DNA from: Azadirachta indica
Lineage: Eukaryota; Streptophyta; Magnoliopsida; Sapindales; Meliaceae
Direction: 5' to 3'
Length of the DNA stretch: 64,000 nucleotides
NCBI GenBank assembly: GCA_022749755.1
Contig: CM040451.1
Span: 6,895,871-6,959,870 of the forward strand
Shown here: positions 1-12,329 of the stretch, one piece after another
Layout of the letters: every line of letters begins with the position of its first letter
Position numbering within the stretch: the stretch's first letter is position 1
The notes under the pieces: generated by a model
Told to the model about the DNA's origin: nothing
Databases searched by the model: none
What the model saw: only the letters and a program-made list of their open reading frames with translations
Made by a program: the position numbers and the translations under genes

Positions 1-1840
1 ACGGTAGTTCCTTCGAGTTCTAGTGGTTCATCTTCTTTTTCTTTTGAGAGCTTAAATTCTTCAAATGAGTTTTCTACCAATGGAGGAGAGGATGAAAATA
101 TTCAGAGACTTCATGAAGTAAGGCCTCTATGTGCTATATATCAATAGGGTATATTTTATTACTGTATTTATATTTAATATCAATTTTCTTGTAAGATATC
201 TCGATTAAGAGAGCTTTTGCTGTTGAGAAGAAAAAGACCAGCCCCTCTTTTCCTCCTGTTGCCAAAATTTTGTTTCCAGAGGCTCTTGAGAGAAGTGCTT
301 TTATTGATACAGATAAAGAATTGACCTCTGTTTCTTTGAGTCATAGTAAGTTAATCTGCTATGCTTCTTGCTTTCCTATTTTCCTTTTCTTTTTTTTTTC
401 TATAGTGACTTTATTAGCTCTTTTTTTAAAACCATTAATATCTCTTGAATATGTATATTTTAAAAGTTGGACCTAGCCTTGGTCTTGCTAGTGTGAGTTC
501 TAACCTTGTTTGGCAATCTTCTCTATTACTTTCATATTCACTAGGTATGCAAGATATCTCTTGAATATGGTATATTTTTTTTTACTTCTTTAACAAGGTA
601 TTTAACTTTTGTTGTTCTTTTTAACCTTAGCTTTGGTCAACGGAGGCCAACTCATGAAGATATCATTTCTTTTTGGGACAAATTTAGCATGAGAGACATA
701 GAGCTCATCCTTTTAGAGGCATTACACCTAGTTAGTTGCGAGAGAACAACTTTTCTAGGTGCTTATGTTTCAATAAAATTGATCTAACATGTACGAGTCT
801 TCCTTAAGAAGGTTCTTGGTGTATTCAATAGTTGTCAAAGTTCTTCCTTTATGAGAAATTCAATTATTTATATGATTAGCTTGGCTTTTCATGCTATATC
901 TCAAGTTTATTATAAAGAGATAACTTTGGACATGTTGCTAAGCTTGGAAGAAGGCATGTTTGGATGTTAGCAGGTGGGATTTGTTTGTGTAGCCCTTGTT
1001 TGATTTCATTACTCGCGTTGCCCACATTGTTTTTAGGAGGCTTTGTCAGTTAGTAGTCGATCCTACTCTTGATACTAAAATAAAGAAGGCGTGCTAAGAT
1101 CTAGTAGAGGCTCAAGTTCTTTTTGAAAGGCTGGAGAAGTCAAAAGTCAGTTCAAATTTCCTCCATGATGATTTGAAGATATATGTGCGAGAGTTAGCAA
1201 AAGTCAAGGGGTCTGCATGTCTGGTTGGATTCTCTATGACCTATTAATGTAGCCATTTTTGCTTTTGCTTGTGCTATGTTGGAAGTTTATATTCCTTTGA
1301 GTGTAATTTTTTTTTTTGTGGTTTTGAAGCTTGTGCAAACTCTTGAAAATAGTCTTTACAACAACAAAACTCGTGTATTTTATGTGTTAGTTGTCATATA
1401 TATATATGTGTGTGTGTGTATGTGTGTGTGTGTGTTATGCTTTAATGAAGGAAATAGTTCAATCGGCAGTGTTTGCTTCGCATTTTCTTGTCCATTTTCG
1501 TTATTTGTTTGTATGAATATATATTGTTTAGAGTTGCATGTTTGTACCTCCTAGCAATATTGGTTATATTCGAGAAAGAAATGATACGTTAAAATACTAG
1601 AAAGTTAAACCATTTCGAGTAGTAAGAGTTTTCATTCATGTGTACCATGGAAACATGTAGTTACCTCACATGAACGATTGCAATAAGAGGTTAATAGATG
1701 CTACTAACTATTTCAAAGTTAATAGAATAAATATAGAAAAGAACGTAGTTTAGACCTTTATTTCTGCATGTTGTAGGATTTCCTTGATATGGTCTATTTA
1801 GGTATTCGAAAACATTGTAATGGCCCACCGTGATTATAAC
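1..1840 (+). pseudogene. Second copy of Tat-type antisense ORF 3' part (fragment)
   Basis: Broken coding remnant, cut by the window start. It aligns in the same order with the 3' half of the plant-mobile-domain ORF at about 5950-7220. Shared blocks are a Ser-rich linker (1-110 versus about 5965-6060), the segment around 645-840 (versus 6600-6815), and the terminal segment 1160-1250 (versus 7140-7220). Both copies stop just after a K-G-[ST]-[AS]-C-L-[VF]-G-F motif. A little homology continues to about 1840, where the other copy enters its tandem-repeat block (about 7810). Then an RLP-associated flank begins. I infer that this is the tail of a separate, truncated Tat-lineage retrotransposon. 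Stops and frameshifts are frequent and no function is expected. Confidence 0.6.
1397..1436. repeat. TA/TG microsatellite
   Basis: Short run of TA followed by TG dinucleotides, with one interruption. It lies inside the Tat-derived fragment, and the small ORF across it is an artefact of the repeat. Confidence 0.85.
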
Positions 1841-1911
1841 TAGTTAACATGCTTTATTTTATTTTCTTTTCAAGATAGTGTTGGAATTTTGGGACTGATG
1901 GACGATACACA

Positions 1912-3361
1912 TGTTCGTGGGAGAAATTTACTAGATGCACGTTTGAAATTGTGAACGGTTGATCGCTGACATTGGCCTAGTATCACTCTCGGTGGGTTTC
2001 GATTCCGTTGGGCCTCTGGATTCAAATTGAGCTTTCACACCCCTTTTCTGAATTGTAGAGAGTAAGGTCTACTATGTTATTTAGATCGCATTTGGTAGTT
2101 TAAGAGTCGTAATATTACAACCTTAGAGGATTGGTTTAGATTTGAATGGAGGGATCTGCTACCGCCACCGATTGCTGCCTCTGTACCTTAAAAATACTTA
2201 GAAAAAGTATAAAGTTTAAATTTTGAGTCCACGGTGTGTGTGGGACCAAGTTAATCCTAGCATCAATGCAAAGAAACACAATGGTTTAATGGTAAATTAC
2301 AATCATGAAGAAATTAGATCGATATTGAAGGAACTCGTTTTTGGCGGTATTCAGTACAAATAATTGCAATTGACAAACTAATGTTACAGACGAGATGATT
2401 TTGAAGCCTAAAACAACTATATTTAAACTAATGGACACAAGAAAGACAACATGACAACAAGGTAGTGTTTAGGGTTAAAAAGAGCGACAGGTAATTTGCC
2501 AAAACGTAGGCCAAGAATCATGAGTGTTGTTGCAGGGAGGAAGGTGCTTTTCGAAGGCGTGATTCTAGGCTGATGAAGGGTCTAGCCTTGATGCTGCACT
2601 GTGATGTTATGTTATGAGGTGATATCTTATCAAAATGATATCTCTTTAGTTATAAAGTCATAGGTTTATATAGTGTATAATGTGGAGTTATAGTAGAATA
2701 AAATTAGCTCATGTAATTCTATTATAATACAAGTTAATAAAGTCCCTTAAAACTAGACTTTACCTAAGATTTAAATTAGTATAATTTAATCTTATTTCAA
2801 AGAGGTGTCTATGGATTTATACTTGTAATAAAATATGTATTCTAATTGTTCTTATTAGAATAAGACAATTATCTTAACTAATCCTAATTAGACATGGAAT
2901 TTAAAGGCTTGTACTTATAATGAAATACTTTGTTTAAATAATTTCACTTGCAATAAAATATCTTTACTAATTAATCCTAAGTATAATAAAAGACTTATTC
3001 TAATTAATGCTAGATTATCTAAAATAAAGTTTTGGGCTAAAAAGGGCTCTAAAGTTTTGAGCTTTTTTTTTCTTTTAAAAACAGAGGAGTCTTTTTCCGC
3101 CTTTATTGTTCCTTATGCATTAGTCTAATTATGTAATGAATTCTTTGAGCCTCACTATCCCTTTAAGTAGGCTAGGCTTAGAATACTATATTGATTTAGG
3201 TTAGACTTTGGACTACTTTAACTTTCTACATCACAACCCATAATTTGTGCCCCAAAGAGTGGCTTAGGCCAAATTATGCTTTTTGTATACATTATTTGGT
3301 AAAATGATGTAGTTTCAGCCTAAGGCTTAGGTTAGGGCCCATGATCAAATTTTGTGTATCA
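1912..3361 (-). repeat. 3' LTR of the Tat element
   Basis: About 1.45 kb, collinear with 14166-15947 over nearly its full length. Conserved blocks include 1960-2095 versus 14213-14350 and 2270-2620 versus 14860-15205. On the plus strand it begins TGTTCGTGGG and ends near GTGTATCA. It has one copy of the roughly 240-bp unit that is tandem in the other LTR. Differences between the LTRs are mostly transitions, which implies an old insertion. Confidence 0.8.
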
Positions 3362-3381
3362 ACATTAGCCCCCTTGATGGT
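3362..3381 (-). other. Polypurine tract next to the 3' LTR
   Basis: Read on the minus strand, the sequence directly before the LTR contains CAAGGGGGCTAATG, a short G-rich purine run in the place expected for plus-strand priming of reverse transcription. The exact LTR/PPT junction is uncertain by about 3 bases. Confidence 0.6.
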
Positions 3382-3979
3382 ATAGATTATGTAGTTTTAC
3401 AAATGAGCAATGTATATGATCAACTTTAAAGATGCAAGATGCAGCATCTTGTATTTTCTTCTTAAACTTCAAGGCATTGTAATTTTGCTTGCAGTAATAT
3501 ATCATAAGATTATTTGTTGTAACTGTTATTGAAATGATTTGTTTTCTTATCATAATAGATATGACTTCTTATTTTTCTAAATAAAATATTAGCTGTTATG
3601 TGGCTACTCTTCAATTGTCCTCAACAGTTAAGATTCATTCGCTCCTTCCCTGGCATTTTACCCTTCTTGTTTTCAAATATCCAATAGATAAGGCTAACCT
3701 TTTGACTTTCCATATTTTTTAAATTACCATATTTTCCTTTTTCTTTCCCAAAATCGCATTAAATAAAGCTCTTTCCATTTCAAGAACTTTACCCTTTCGT
3801 CTTCCCTTCTCTTTGAAAAATCAGTGTGGTCCTTCGTGTTTCCACTATTGCTTACATACATTGTTTTCTCAAGTTCAATATAAAGTTTTCTTGTGTTTCT
3901 TTCTAGGCCATAACTTTTGATCCTTTATCGTATGTAAACTTTTATTGTTCCCTCTATTCTTAGAGGTTTTACATTATCT

Positions 3980-6900
3980 TTGTTCTTTTATTCATTGTTT
4001 TCAACTATTAGGGTTCTTAGTCATCTTTTCTATATGGAAGATGGGTTTGTTGGTAAATTAGCCTCTAAAGTAGAATCCATACCAGAGGAATCCTTGCCTG
4101 AATCGACTTTTGATGGAATACACTTTATTAGACCAAGTAGTATTTCTCGACTTCATATTGCCTTAACGAGTTTATACTTGCTCTAATCTAATTTCGTTCA
4201 GCATCAGCTTAGAGCCAAGGCTGGAGTGAATGAGTGGTTATAGAATTGGAGAATGTTGTAAACCGGATATCTTTTCTTGTGCGAAAATCTTTGTTCCCTT
4301 TTTTGTTTTGCAGTCTTTGTGTATGGGAAAGGATTGGTCTTCACTTTGCCAATTGGTATGTCGTTGGAGCATTGATACTTATACTTTTATAACACTGTGC
4401 AGAGAATTCACCTTAACTCTTGAAAATGTATATATTATCTTAGATCTACCTATTTTGGGAGATAAGAATCCTTAGAATATCCATTCGTCGGTCGCAAAAA
4501 AATGAGTAAAGAACACTCTTGTGGTTATCTTTTCGAGTAGTTAATGTTCTACTTGTCCTACTTATTAAGATTGGACTAAGTATGTTTAGGGTTCTGTTGT
4601 TGACAAAGTGTTTGTTTCTAGTGAAAGGTATAATTTAGGCCATTGTTTAGAGGCTATAATTGCTTTGTGTTTGAGCCACTTCTTTTTCTGGAAAAATTTG
4701 TTTGATGCTATTTAGAAACGAACATTTTCCTTAGCTAGACGTTTGGCCGATGTCACTGTTTTCCTTTGGCTGCTTTATATTTGGGTGTATTTTACCATTA
4801 ACTCAATCTAATTCATTTGGATAAAGTTAAAGGAGTGGGTTATTGCATTGTAAATTCTCTTGTTGATGCATATTTCCTGCAGGTGTTCCTTTTAGAGCAT
4901 TTTCTACATTATGCTTATCGTCACTTGATGTTGTTTATATAAAGAAAGATGCTTTTTCTCTTTGTTGTCTTTTTTAGAGGATATACAGCCCTCCAAACTT
5001 CCTTTGTGTATGCATTGGTACTATTAGCATCCTTATTGTGGTGATTTATTAGGCAACATTGATGATGAAGATGGTTTTTCTTTCTGTCCATACCAAATGT
5101 TATTTGTTTCCTTTTACTTCCCTGAATTTGCCAATGTATTTCAATTGAATGGTATCCCAAGTCCGTATGCAATTTGATAATGGATATCTGTGCTATGATG
5201 CCTACTTTGTGAGCTATTGGCCAGGTTGGCTTCCTAGTGTTAACGCCTATGGTGATACCTTTGTGTTATCCTATCAACCTCATTGGGTTTGGAAGTAAAT
5301 TGGTCTTGACATGCTACCTCTTTAGTTTATGTCCTCAGCTCTATCTCTTAAGAAGGCTGTTGATCATTTTACTATATCTAAACTTGCTAGTCATCCTAAA
5401 CTGCATTCTAGGAATGTCATAGTTGTTAGGCTTAGTATGCGTGGCGTGTCCACCCTTTCATATGCCAATATTAGAGGCGTCTATTTTTGTTTTTTGATGA
5501 ATATGCTACGAGCCATCTAGAGGATTTAGTAGACTTGGGTTATCAAATTTCACATGATCGTTTAAAAGTCAATTTTGCTTCCATCATTTGGAACGTAAGA
5601 AAGCAAAAACTTCCTTATATTAAGCTCTATTTTGACTATCGCATTATAGTGGAGGGCTATTGCCTAGTGTATACTTGGGTAAGCAAAGGCCCTTTCGATG
5701 GCTTCTCCTCTTACTATTATGAAGTTCGTGTTGTTGCATTAGATTCTAAAAGCTTTCTACAAAATTTTAGGAGTAGAAGCATATTGCCTACTCTTAAATC
5801 CGCTCTTAATGGAAAATTCAAAAGTTCTATCGAGGTTTTAATTCCAAAATCAAACCCTCATAACTAGAAGATTACTCCTTCTAAACCATCTTGCCCTGTT
5901 ATACTAAGAAGAAGTTCTTGTCATAAGCCTGTCAAGCATTTTGAAGTGAATAGTAGCCTATAGTAGTTTCTTTAAGCAGTTCGTCTTTTTTTGAAAATTT
6001 AGATTTTCAAGCGAGTCTTTTACCAATAGGGAGAGGAATGAATCCATATAGAAGCTATATAAGGTAGTTTCTCTTCACTTTTTTTTTTTTTAAGGTTTTG
6101 TCATGTATATCTTCTTTTAACTTGCCTCTTTTTTTTTTTCCTTAGGTAAAGGATTTGCACAAGCTAATGCTCTCATCGAAAAAGCTTTGTAGGGTTAGAA
6201 AAGGAAGACTAGCCCTCCTTCCTCTTATATTGCCAAGAAGTTGTTTTTCTGGAACGTAGAAGTTGGTTTTTTTTTTTGTTAGTAACAATTATGGTGGCGA
6301 TGATGCGGGATCTCCCAGTTTCCTTGAGTTGTGGTAGGTTATTATGCTGCACCTTTCTCTTGGTTGTTCCTGCTGCTTTTGTTATCATTTAGGCTTACAT
6401 AATTATACTTGCATAGGTTTTTTGTTTAGAGGTTGGTCCTGGTTCTACTCTTCTTAGTGTGAGCCCAGATCCTGTTTAGCAATTTTTTCCTTTCCCTTCG
6501 TTTATCCCAGGTATATTATATATCGTTTACACAATATATTTTTCTTCTAGTAGGGGCTCTTTATGTGGAGGGATTTTTTTTAATTGTTCCTTTTGTAGCC
6601 TCTAGTTTAGTCACTCGAGGCCGACTCGTGAAGATATTTTTTTGTTTTAGAATAACTTATCATCGACTGATGTAGAGCTTGTCTCCTTGGAGGTGCAGTA
6701 TCCTATAAGTGGCGATAGGTTGCCCTTCTTGGGCGCTTTTATCTCCTCTAAATTGATTTAACACATACGGGCCTTCCTTGCACGAGTTCTGGACTTTGTA
6801 GTTGATTGTCAATGTTCTACCTTTTTGAAGAACTCAGTTGATTTACGTGATTGTTCTAGTTTTCTATAAGATCTCACAGGTGGACTATAAAGATGTTATT

Positions 6901-7230
6901 TTAGATGTGCTGTTAGCATGGAGAATGCTTGTTTAGATGCATAGCAAGTGGGATTCATTGTGAAGCCTCTGAGGAATTTTGTTATGAATCTTGCTCTTAT
7001 TATTTTCAATAGGCTCTACCAACTAGTGGTTAATCCCACTTTTGATGATGAATTAGATAGAGCTCGTTGCAACTTAGAGAGGCTCAGGCTTGTATCAGAG
7101 GCTAGAGAAATTACGGACAGATGTTAATTACTTTTCAAATAACTACTAAATGTATGTGAAAGAGGTTAAAGAAGTGAAGGGCACTTCTTGTTTGTTTGGT
7201 TTCTTGACCACCCGTCGATGAGGCTATATT
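3980..7230 (+). pseudogene. Plant mobile domain (PMD) ORF, antisense to gag-pol
   Basis: Opposite in strand to the Tat gag-pol and located between pol and the 3' LTR. The readable start is the Met at about 4034. Around 4330-4475 the translation gives a W-[ST]-S-L-C-x-L-x-x-R-W segment followed by T-Y-T-F, then L-T-L-E-[ND]-V-x-x-x-L-x-L-P-I-x-G-D. This is the recognisable core of the plant mobile domain (Pfam PF10536, formerly 'aminotransferase-like'). The longest open part after that is 5487-5867, and the homologous tail runs to about 7220. Such antisense ORFs are known in Tat elements and their role is not established. Here several stops and frameshifts break it. The function is unknown, and the family call rests on motif recognition, not on a search. 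Confidence 0.7.
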
Positions 7231-7779
7231 ACCTAGTACTACTTATTAAAACTCTGATGATTTAGGATCTTTATACTTTTCCTTTCATGTAGGAAGATTT
7301 ACTACAAAACAAACTTGATATGTTTTGTTAGTGGCTATGTGTTCATGAAATGATATATTGACCATATTGACCATTTTGGCTTGTTTTCTTGCTATTGCTA
7401 TACATGTGCTTGTGTTTTTATACATGTAATAGATGAAATATAGAATATATTCATTTTAACTTCTAGTTAGCCTTTTATGCATAAGTGTGAAGATAATGTA
7501 CGAATTAATAGTGGAGACTTTAACTACATCAGTAACAAAATGATCATGCAGAGAATGTAATTTGAAATTACCTAACTTGTTGAGGATTTGGAAGGAAATT
7601 TAGCAATATGTGCCTAAACCTGTGCGATGCTTTTCCCTTTTCTCTTGTTTGGTGTTTTAGTGTTGTGTTGTATAGGTTCTATCATACTTACGTTCTAGAC
7701 TACTGATGGAAGTGATTCCCCGTTTTGTCCTCATAGGACTTTGTTGTGAGTGAAATCATGTGGTAGTATTAATTTTCTT

Positions 7780-8625
7780 CTTTTAGCGGTATCCCCTAGC
7801 TCGAGTTTTGTGGTCATTGTAATGGTCTCAGACAATGATTTATGGCTTATATGAAAATTCTTTTATGGGTAACTTTACTTGTGTTCTGCAAAAAGAAGAG
7901 GTAGAGTGCCATTTTCTTCATAGCAATATACTCTTAAACTTGCGGACATCGTGATGACCCTAGGTGGCGTCTTAGAATTCATACAGAAAGAGCTCTAAAA
8001 CAGCCTAGCTCTGGGAACGTTGTGATGGTTATTGGCATGACCTAAAACTCATACAAAAATTCTTTCATCGGATTTTCCTCTAGTTTATATCAGAGGACAT
8101 CATGATGCCCTAGGTATGGCTTAGAACTCATATGGAATCCCTCTAAAAGGGCAATCTATGGCTTATTGTGATGGCTTTAGGTGTAACCTATAACTCATAC
8201 AAAAATCCTTCACAGGTTTGTTCTTTGGCCTAACATTGGAGGACACATGATGGCATCGGACATAACTCAAAACTCACACGGAATAAGAGAAAAGGTTTAT
8301 CTATCATAATTAGGTTTACATAGCATTGATATGGCACTGAGCATGACTTAAAACTCATATGGTCATCCTTTTAAGATGGCATCAACTTCATCTAAATTCA
8401 TGTTTGCATCATTTGGCCCTAGGCTTGGCTTAGAACTCATGCGATTATCCTTTTAAGGGGGCATCTACATCATCTAAATTCGTGTGGGCATCACTATGGC
8501 CCTAGGCTTGGCCTAAAACTTATGCGGTCATCCCTCTATAAAGGCATCCACTCCGTCTAGGTTTATGCAGGCAATGGTATAACCTTGAGTATGACTTAGA
8601 ACTCGACTGAACAACCTTCTAAGGG
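7780..8625. repeat. Tandem repeat block in the Tat 3' region (about 70-84 bp units)
   Basis: About ten degenerate units. The marker 'tagaactcat' or 'taaaactcat' recurs near 7970, 8043, 8125, 8190, 8266, 8350, 8432, 8513 and 8597. The last three full units also share 'ggccctaggcttgg' and 'atctaaattc'. The block lies between integrase and the antisense ORF, where Tat elements are known to carry satellite-like repeats. The small ORF at 8528-8785 lies within or beside it and is not a gene. Confidence 0.8.
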
Positions 8626-9079
8626 GAAATCCCATGCTTTTTAAGTTGCATAGGGGTGTTAGAAAATAAAAGATAATATTGCTTTTGCATGAAATCATGA
8701 ACAAGATATGCGTGCATGATGTTTGCTTCTTTTTGTGAAGGTGGTCTGTATGAGGCTTGAATTGTTTTTTTTTTTTTTGCTTCATTTTGAGAAAGAGGAA
8801 TCTTTGTGTTTTGGATGAAATAAATACAACTAATTTTTTATCTGATAACGAAATTAAAATTGATTTTCTACAAAGATTCTATTTAAAAAAATAAATACAA
8901 CAAGAAAGTAAAATTTCTGATGGTAATTAATCCTTATAGAAGCCTATTGTTATGAAATTTGTTGACTTAGGATGTTGAAATTTGTTGACTTGGGATGTTC
9001 GGTATATACCTCTATATGATTAGATAAAGAAAGGTTGAATCTTGTTACTTTGTTGTAGCACCTTAGTCGTACGGATCTC

Positions 9080-9840
9080 AGTAGTAGCTTCTTTTGAGCC
9101 ACTTCCCAATAATTAGATCTTACAGGTCTTTTGCATCAATAGTGGTGAGGAGATTATGGCCGTTACTGGATGCAATTTTGATGATGTCTGGACCTTCCCA
9201 TTAAGGAGTGAATTTGGTAGGTGGTGCCAAATTCTTTTTAATATGATCGGCTATTTTAAGGACTATGTTCCTAAGATTAAGGTCCTGATTTTGAACCGCT
9301 TTAGCATAAGCTACAGCCATTCTTCTGAAGTAAGAGTCCATGTGCCTTTGTGCTATTTCCTATTTTTATAGACTTGTTTGAGGTTAAACGTCAAGAGAGC
9401 AGTGGTGGAGGGCTCTGTATTCGTGAAGATCGTCTTAATTATTGAAATACTAAGTTCTACTAGCATAATTGCTTTTGTTTCATATACCAATGCAAATAAA
9501 GAGAAACTAGTGGCTGTTCTAAGTGATGTTCTATATGTCCAAGTGCATCATTTAAGTGTACACTTCATTTGGAGTAGTACTCATGTTTCATCTTGTTGAG
9601 AATTTTTAAGATCGTCTTATTGGTGGCCTTTGCTTGTTGTTTCCCTATGGGCAATATGGTGTTGACCTATTGTGCTCGATACCATAATGGATGAGCATGG
9701 CTTCTATTTGTTTATTGATGAAAGGGGTGTCATTAATGAGTTTGGAAAGGATGCCAAAACACACTTGACTAATATGTCTTCAAGCATTCTTTTGTAAAGA
9801 ATTCTCTTGATCAAGGTGAAATCCTTGATCTATTTAAGTC
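9080..9840 (-). pseudogene. Tat integrase remnant
   Basis: On the minus strand, the stretch from about 9340 to 9090 reads as the integrase C-terminal region. R-M-A-V-A-Y-x-K-x-V is followed by [LV]-V-L-K, then K-K-N-L-A-P and W-E-G-P-x-I-I-K, the usual order in gypsy integrases. Upstream (9840-9600) pieces of the catalytic core occur with many stops. Frame changes and stops mean that no active integrase can be made. About 9070-8630 has no recognisable coding content. Confidence 0.7.
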
Positions 9841-10229
9841 CTTGAGTTATGGGGTATCGTCAATCATTAGGAGATGTTTTGTATTCATCTTTGGCTTTAG
9901 TGTGATATAGTAGATGGTTCTTTCTTTCTAAGGATTGAGATGTTAGCGGTATCTTTTGCCAAGGCTATTTTGGTTCCTAGTGTGGTAAGTGCATCTACAT
10001 ACTTGTTGAGACTTCTATTTATGTGTTTAACCGTGGCTTCTTTAAATTATTTTAGCAATTGTTGGACGAGCATTCTATATTGAGCTAATGCTAGTTTCTT
10101 TATTGCGAACTCTCATTTTATTTATTATATGACTAGCACGGAGTCTCTTATTAATCTTATGATTTTAGCTTTTATGCTTAGTGCTACTCAGAGGTCGGTG
10201 ATCGCTGCTTTATATTCGGCTTTATTATT

Positions 10230-11320
10230 CGTGCATGAGCAGTTGAACTTAAATGAGAAGGGAAACTTCTATCCTTCAAACTTGATTATTATGAGCCCTG
10301 CCTCTTTAGTCGAAGATGTTGTTAAACTATCGAAATAGAGCATCCAAGGGTTTCCATCAAAGATATTTGCACATGTTTCTTCTGATAAGCCCCTAGGTAT
10401 ATCTTTTATGAGTTTGTGGCTTTCATGTGTGAAAAATGTGGTAATCATGTTGATAACTGTTTGACTCTTGATGACGTTAGGAGTGACATATGTATGCCAA
10501 ACTTTGCAAGCATCAGTAACCATCTTGCGATTTCTCAGTTAATATTGGTTTATGTATCAAATAATGCATAAGATCCATTTGAACCATCAAGTATAGCAGT
10601 TGAGCTAGAAAGTAGTGACGTAAACTTTGCGAGATATATATTAATGCTAGGCATATACGTTCAGGCTGAGGTTGTCAAGCTTCTTTTTCTAAAAGCTACT
10701 TACTTGTGTAGTGTATGGGTTATTCCTGGTTATCTTCTCTGACCTGAGTTAATAGAGCTCATATGGCCATGGGGGTTGTAGTTAAACATATGCGTAACGA
10801 TTTACCTCAGATGGGTGACCTTAAAGTAGGTAGATTCATGATTATGTACTGAATTTTCTTGAAGGTTTCTTTATATTGCTTCTCTTATTTATATTTCGCA
10901 TATTTCTTTAACGATTTAGATGTTTTGTATCTTGGCTAGATCCATATTGATACCACACTAGTGCATTAAGAATCTCAAGAACTTAACCGATAAAACTTTA
11001 AAGGCACATTTCTTTGGATTCATCTTAAGGTTGTATGCTCGACATCTCATGAAGAGTTTCTTAAGGTTTTGTAGATGCATGTCTGGGGTAACAGATTTTA
11101 CTACTAGATCATCTACGTAATCCTCAACTTCTGCCCTATCATATCATGAAATATTACTGTCATAGCTCTTTGGTATGTTGCGCCTGTATTTTTAAGTCCA
11201 AAGGGCATTACCATGTAGTAGAAGTTACCTACAGGTGTTCTAAATGTAGTATTCTCAGCATCCTTTAATGCTATTTTGATATAGTTATATGCATTGAAAC
11301 CATCCATAAACAACAATATT
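10230..11320 (-). pseudogene. Tat reverse transcriptase and RNase H remnant
   Basis: The 11316-11113 frame contains F-M-D-G-F-x-[AG]-Y-N-x-I, F-R-T-P-[VI]-G-N-F-Y-Y and P-F-G-L-K-N-T-G-A-T-Y-Q-R-A-M. These are diagnostic of Ty3/gypsy reverse transcriptase. The catalytic Y-V-D-D lies at about 11119-11105 in a shifted frame. RNase H follows: around 10345-10280 the motif W-x-L-Y-F-D-S is present, the conserved Asp of the first RNase H motif. Stops and frameshifts between these islands make it non-functional. Confidence 0.85.
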
Positions 11321-12329
11321 TTGTACCTTACATGCTTGGTAGTGGGAACTCATTTTTAAGACATGCTTTGCTCAAATCATAGAAGTCTACATAATTCAAG
11401 TTTTGACTGTTCTTCTTCTATACGAGGACTATATTAGCTAACTAAGTTGGATGATTGATGGGCTAGATGAAACCTACATCTATCAGTTTTTATACTCTCC
11501 TTTTGATCTTTTCCTCTATTTTTAGGTGGAAAATCCTTCGTTGTTGCTTGACAAGTTTTAATCCTGGTTGGATGTTTAGAGTATGGCACGTCTTTTCGAG
11601 GTCTAATCCAATATATCGCTGTATCCCCAAGCGAAGGTATCTTGGTATTTATTTAACATTCTCACAACTTGCCCCTTCTCATTAGTTGCCAACTTCGTGC
11701 TTATGGAAACTTTCTTCTGAATGTTTGGATCTACAATCAGGTCAATTTCTTACAATTCTTCATCTATTGTAGTAGACCCATCCTGCATATGTTTATGAGA
11801 TATCTTGTCGTGGCTTTATGTTCTTGTATCCTTGTCATCTCTTATTTCAGTGTTAGTGCAAATTGGATTGCCCCTTTCGATTGATTTGGGACCCTTGCTA
11901 CTAGAACAATCGGGTCTCACAAATTGTCATAAGCAGTATATAATACAACCATTCACATCTTTTTGTATGCAAAAGTCAATAGTCGCGTTGGGATGCTCTT
12001 ATGATGACCTCTTTCATTTATTCGATGTTTCATCTTTTTTATAATATATCTTGCCGTGACTAGGTAAAAATATCCCTCATACTCCATCATCTTTTAGTAT
12101 GAAATGTCCATGATATTGAACTTTTGTGAGGTAAGTTTATGTGTTGCTAAAAGATATTGGGTTGGCGAAGATCTTTATAGGCTTATACTTCAATCTTTCT
12201 TTGACATACTGATGATAGATGGAAACTACAGGTTGATGTTTGTGGAGCCATAGTTTTTCAAGCAATATCTGATACGTAAGTCTAGCCGGATGCTATTTCT
12301 AAAAATAATTTAGAAGTGTTTACGAAGGC

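Noticed and set aside
1276..1554. Cysteine-rich small protein
   Set aside because: The frame is created by TA/TG microsatellite sequence, and the homologous Tat region is not open.
1912..2000. Starting the left LTR at the TGATCG motif (1960)
   Set aside because: Homology to the right LTR and to the empty-site paralogue extends the element leftward to 1912.
7780..8625. CRISPR-like array
   Set aside because: Units are degenerate along their whole length without constant repeats and unique spacers, and the block lies inside a plant retrotransposon.
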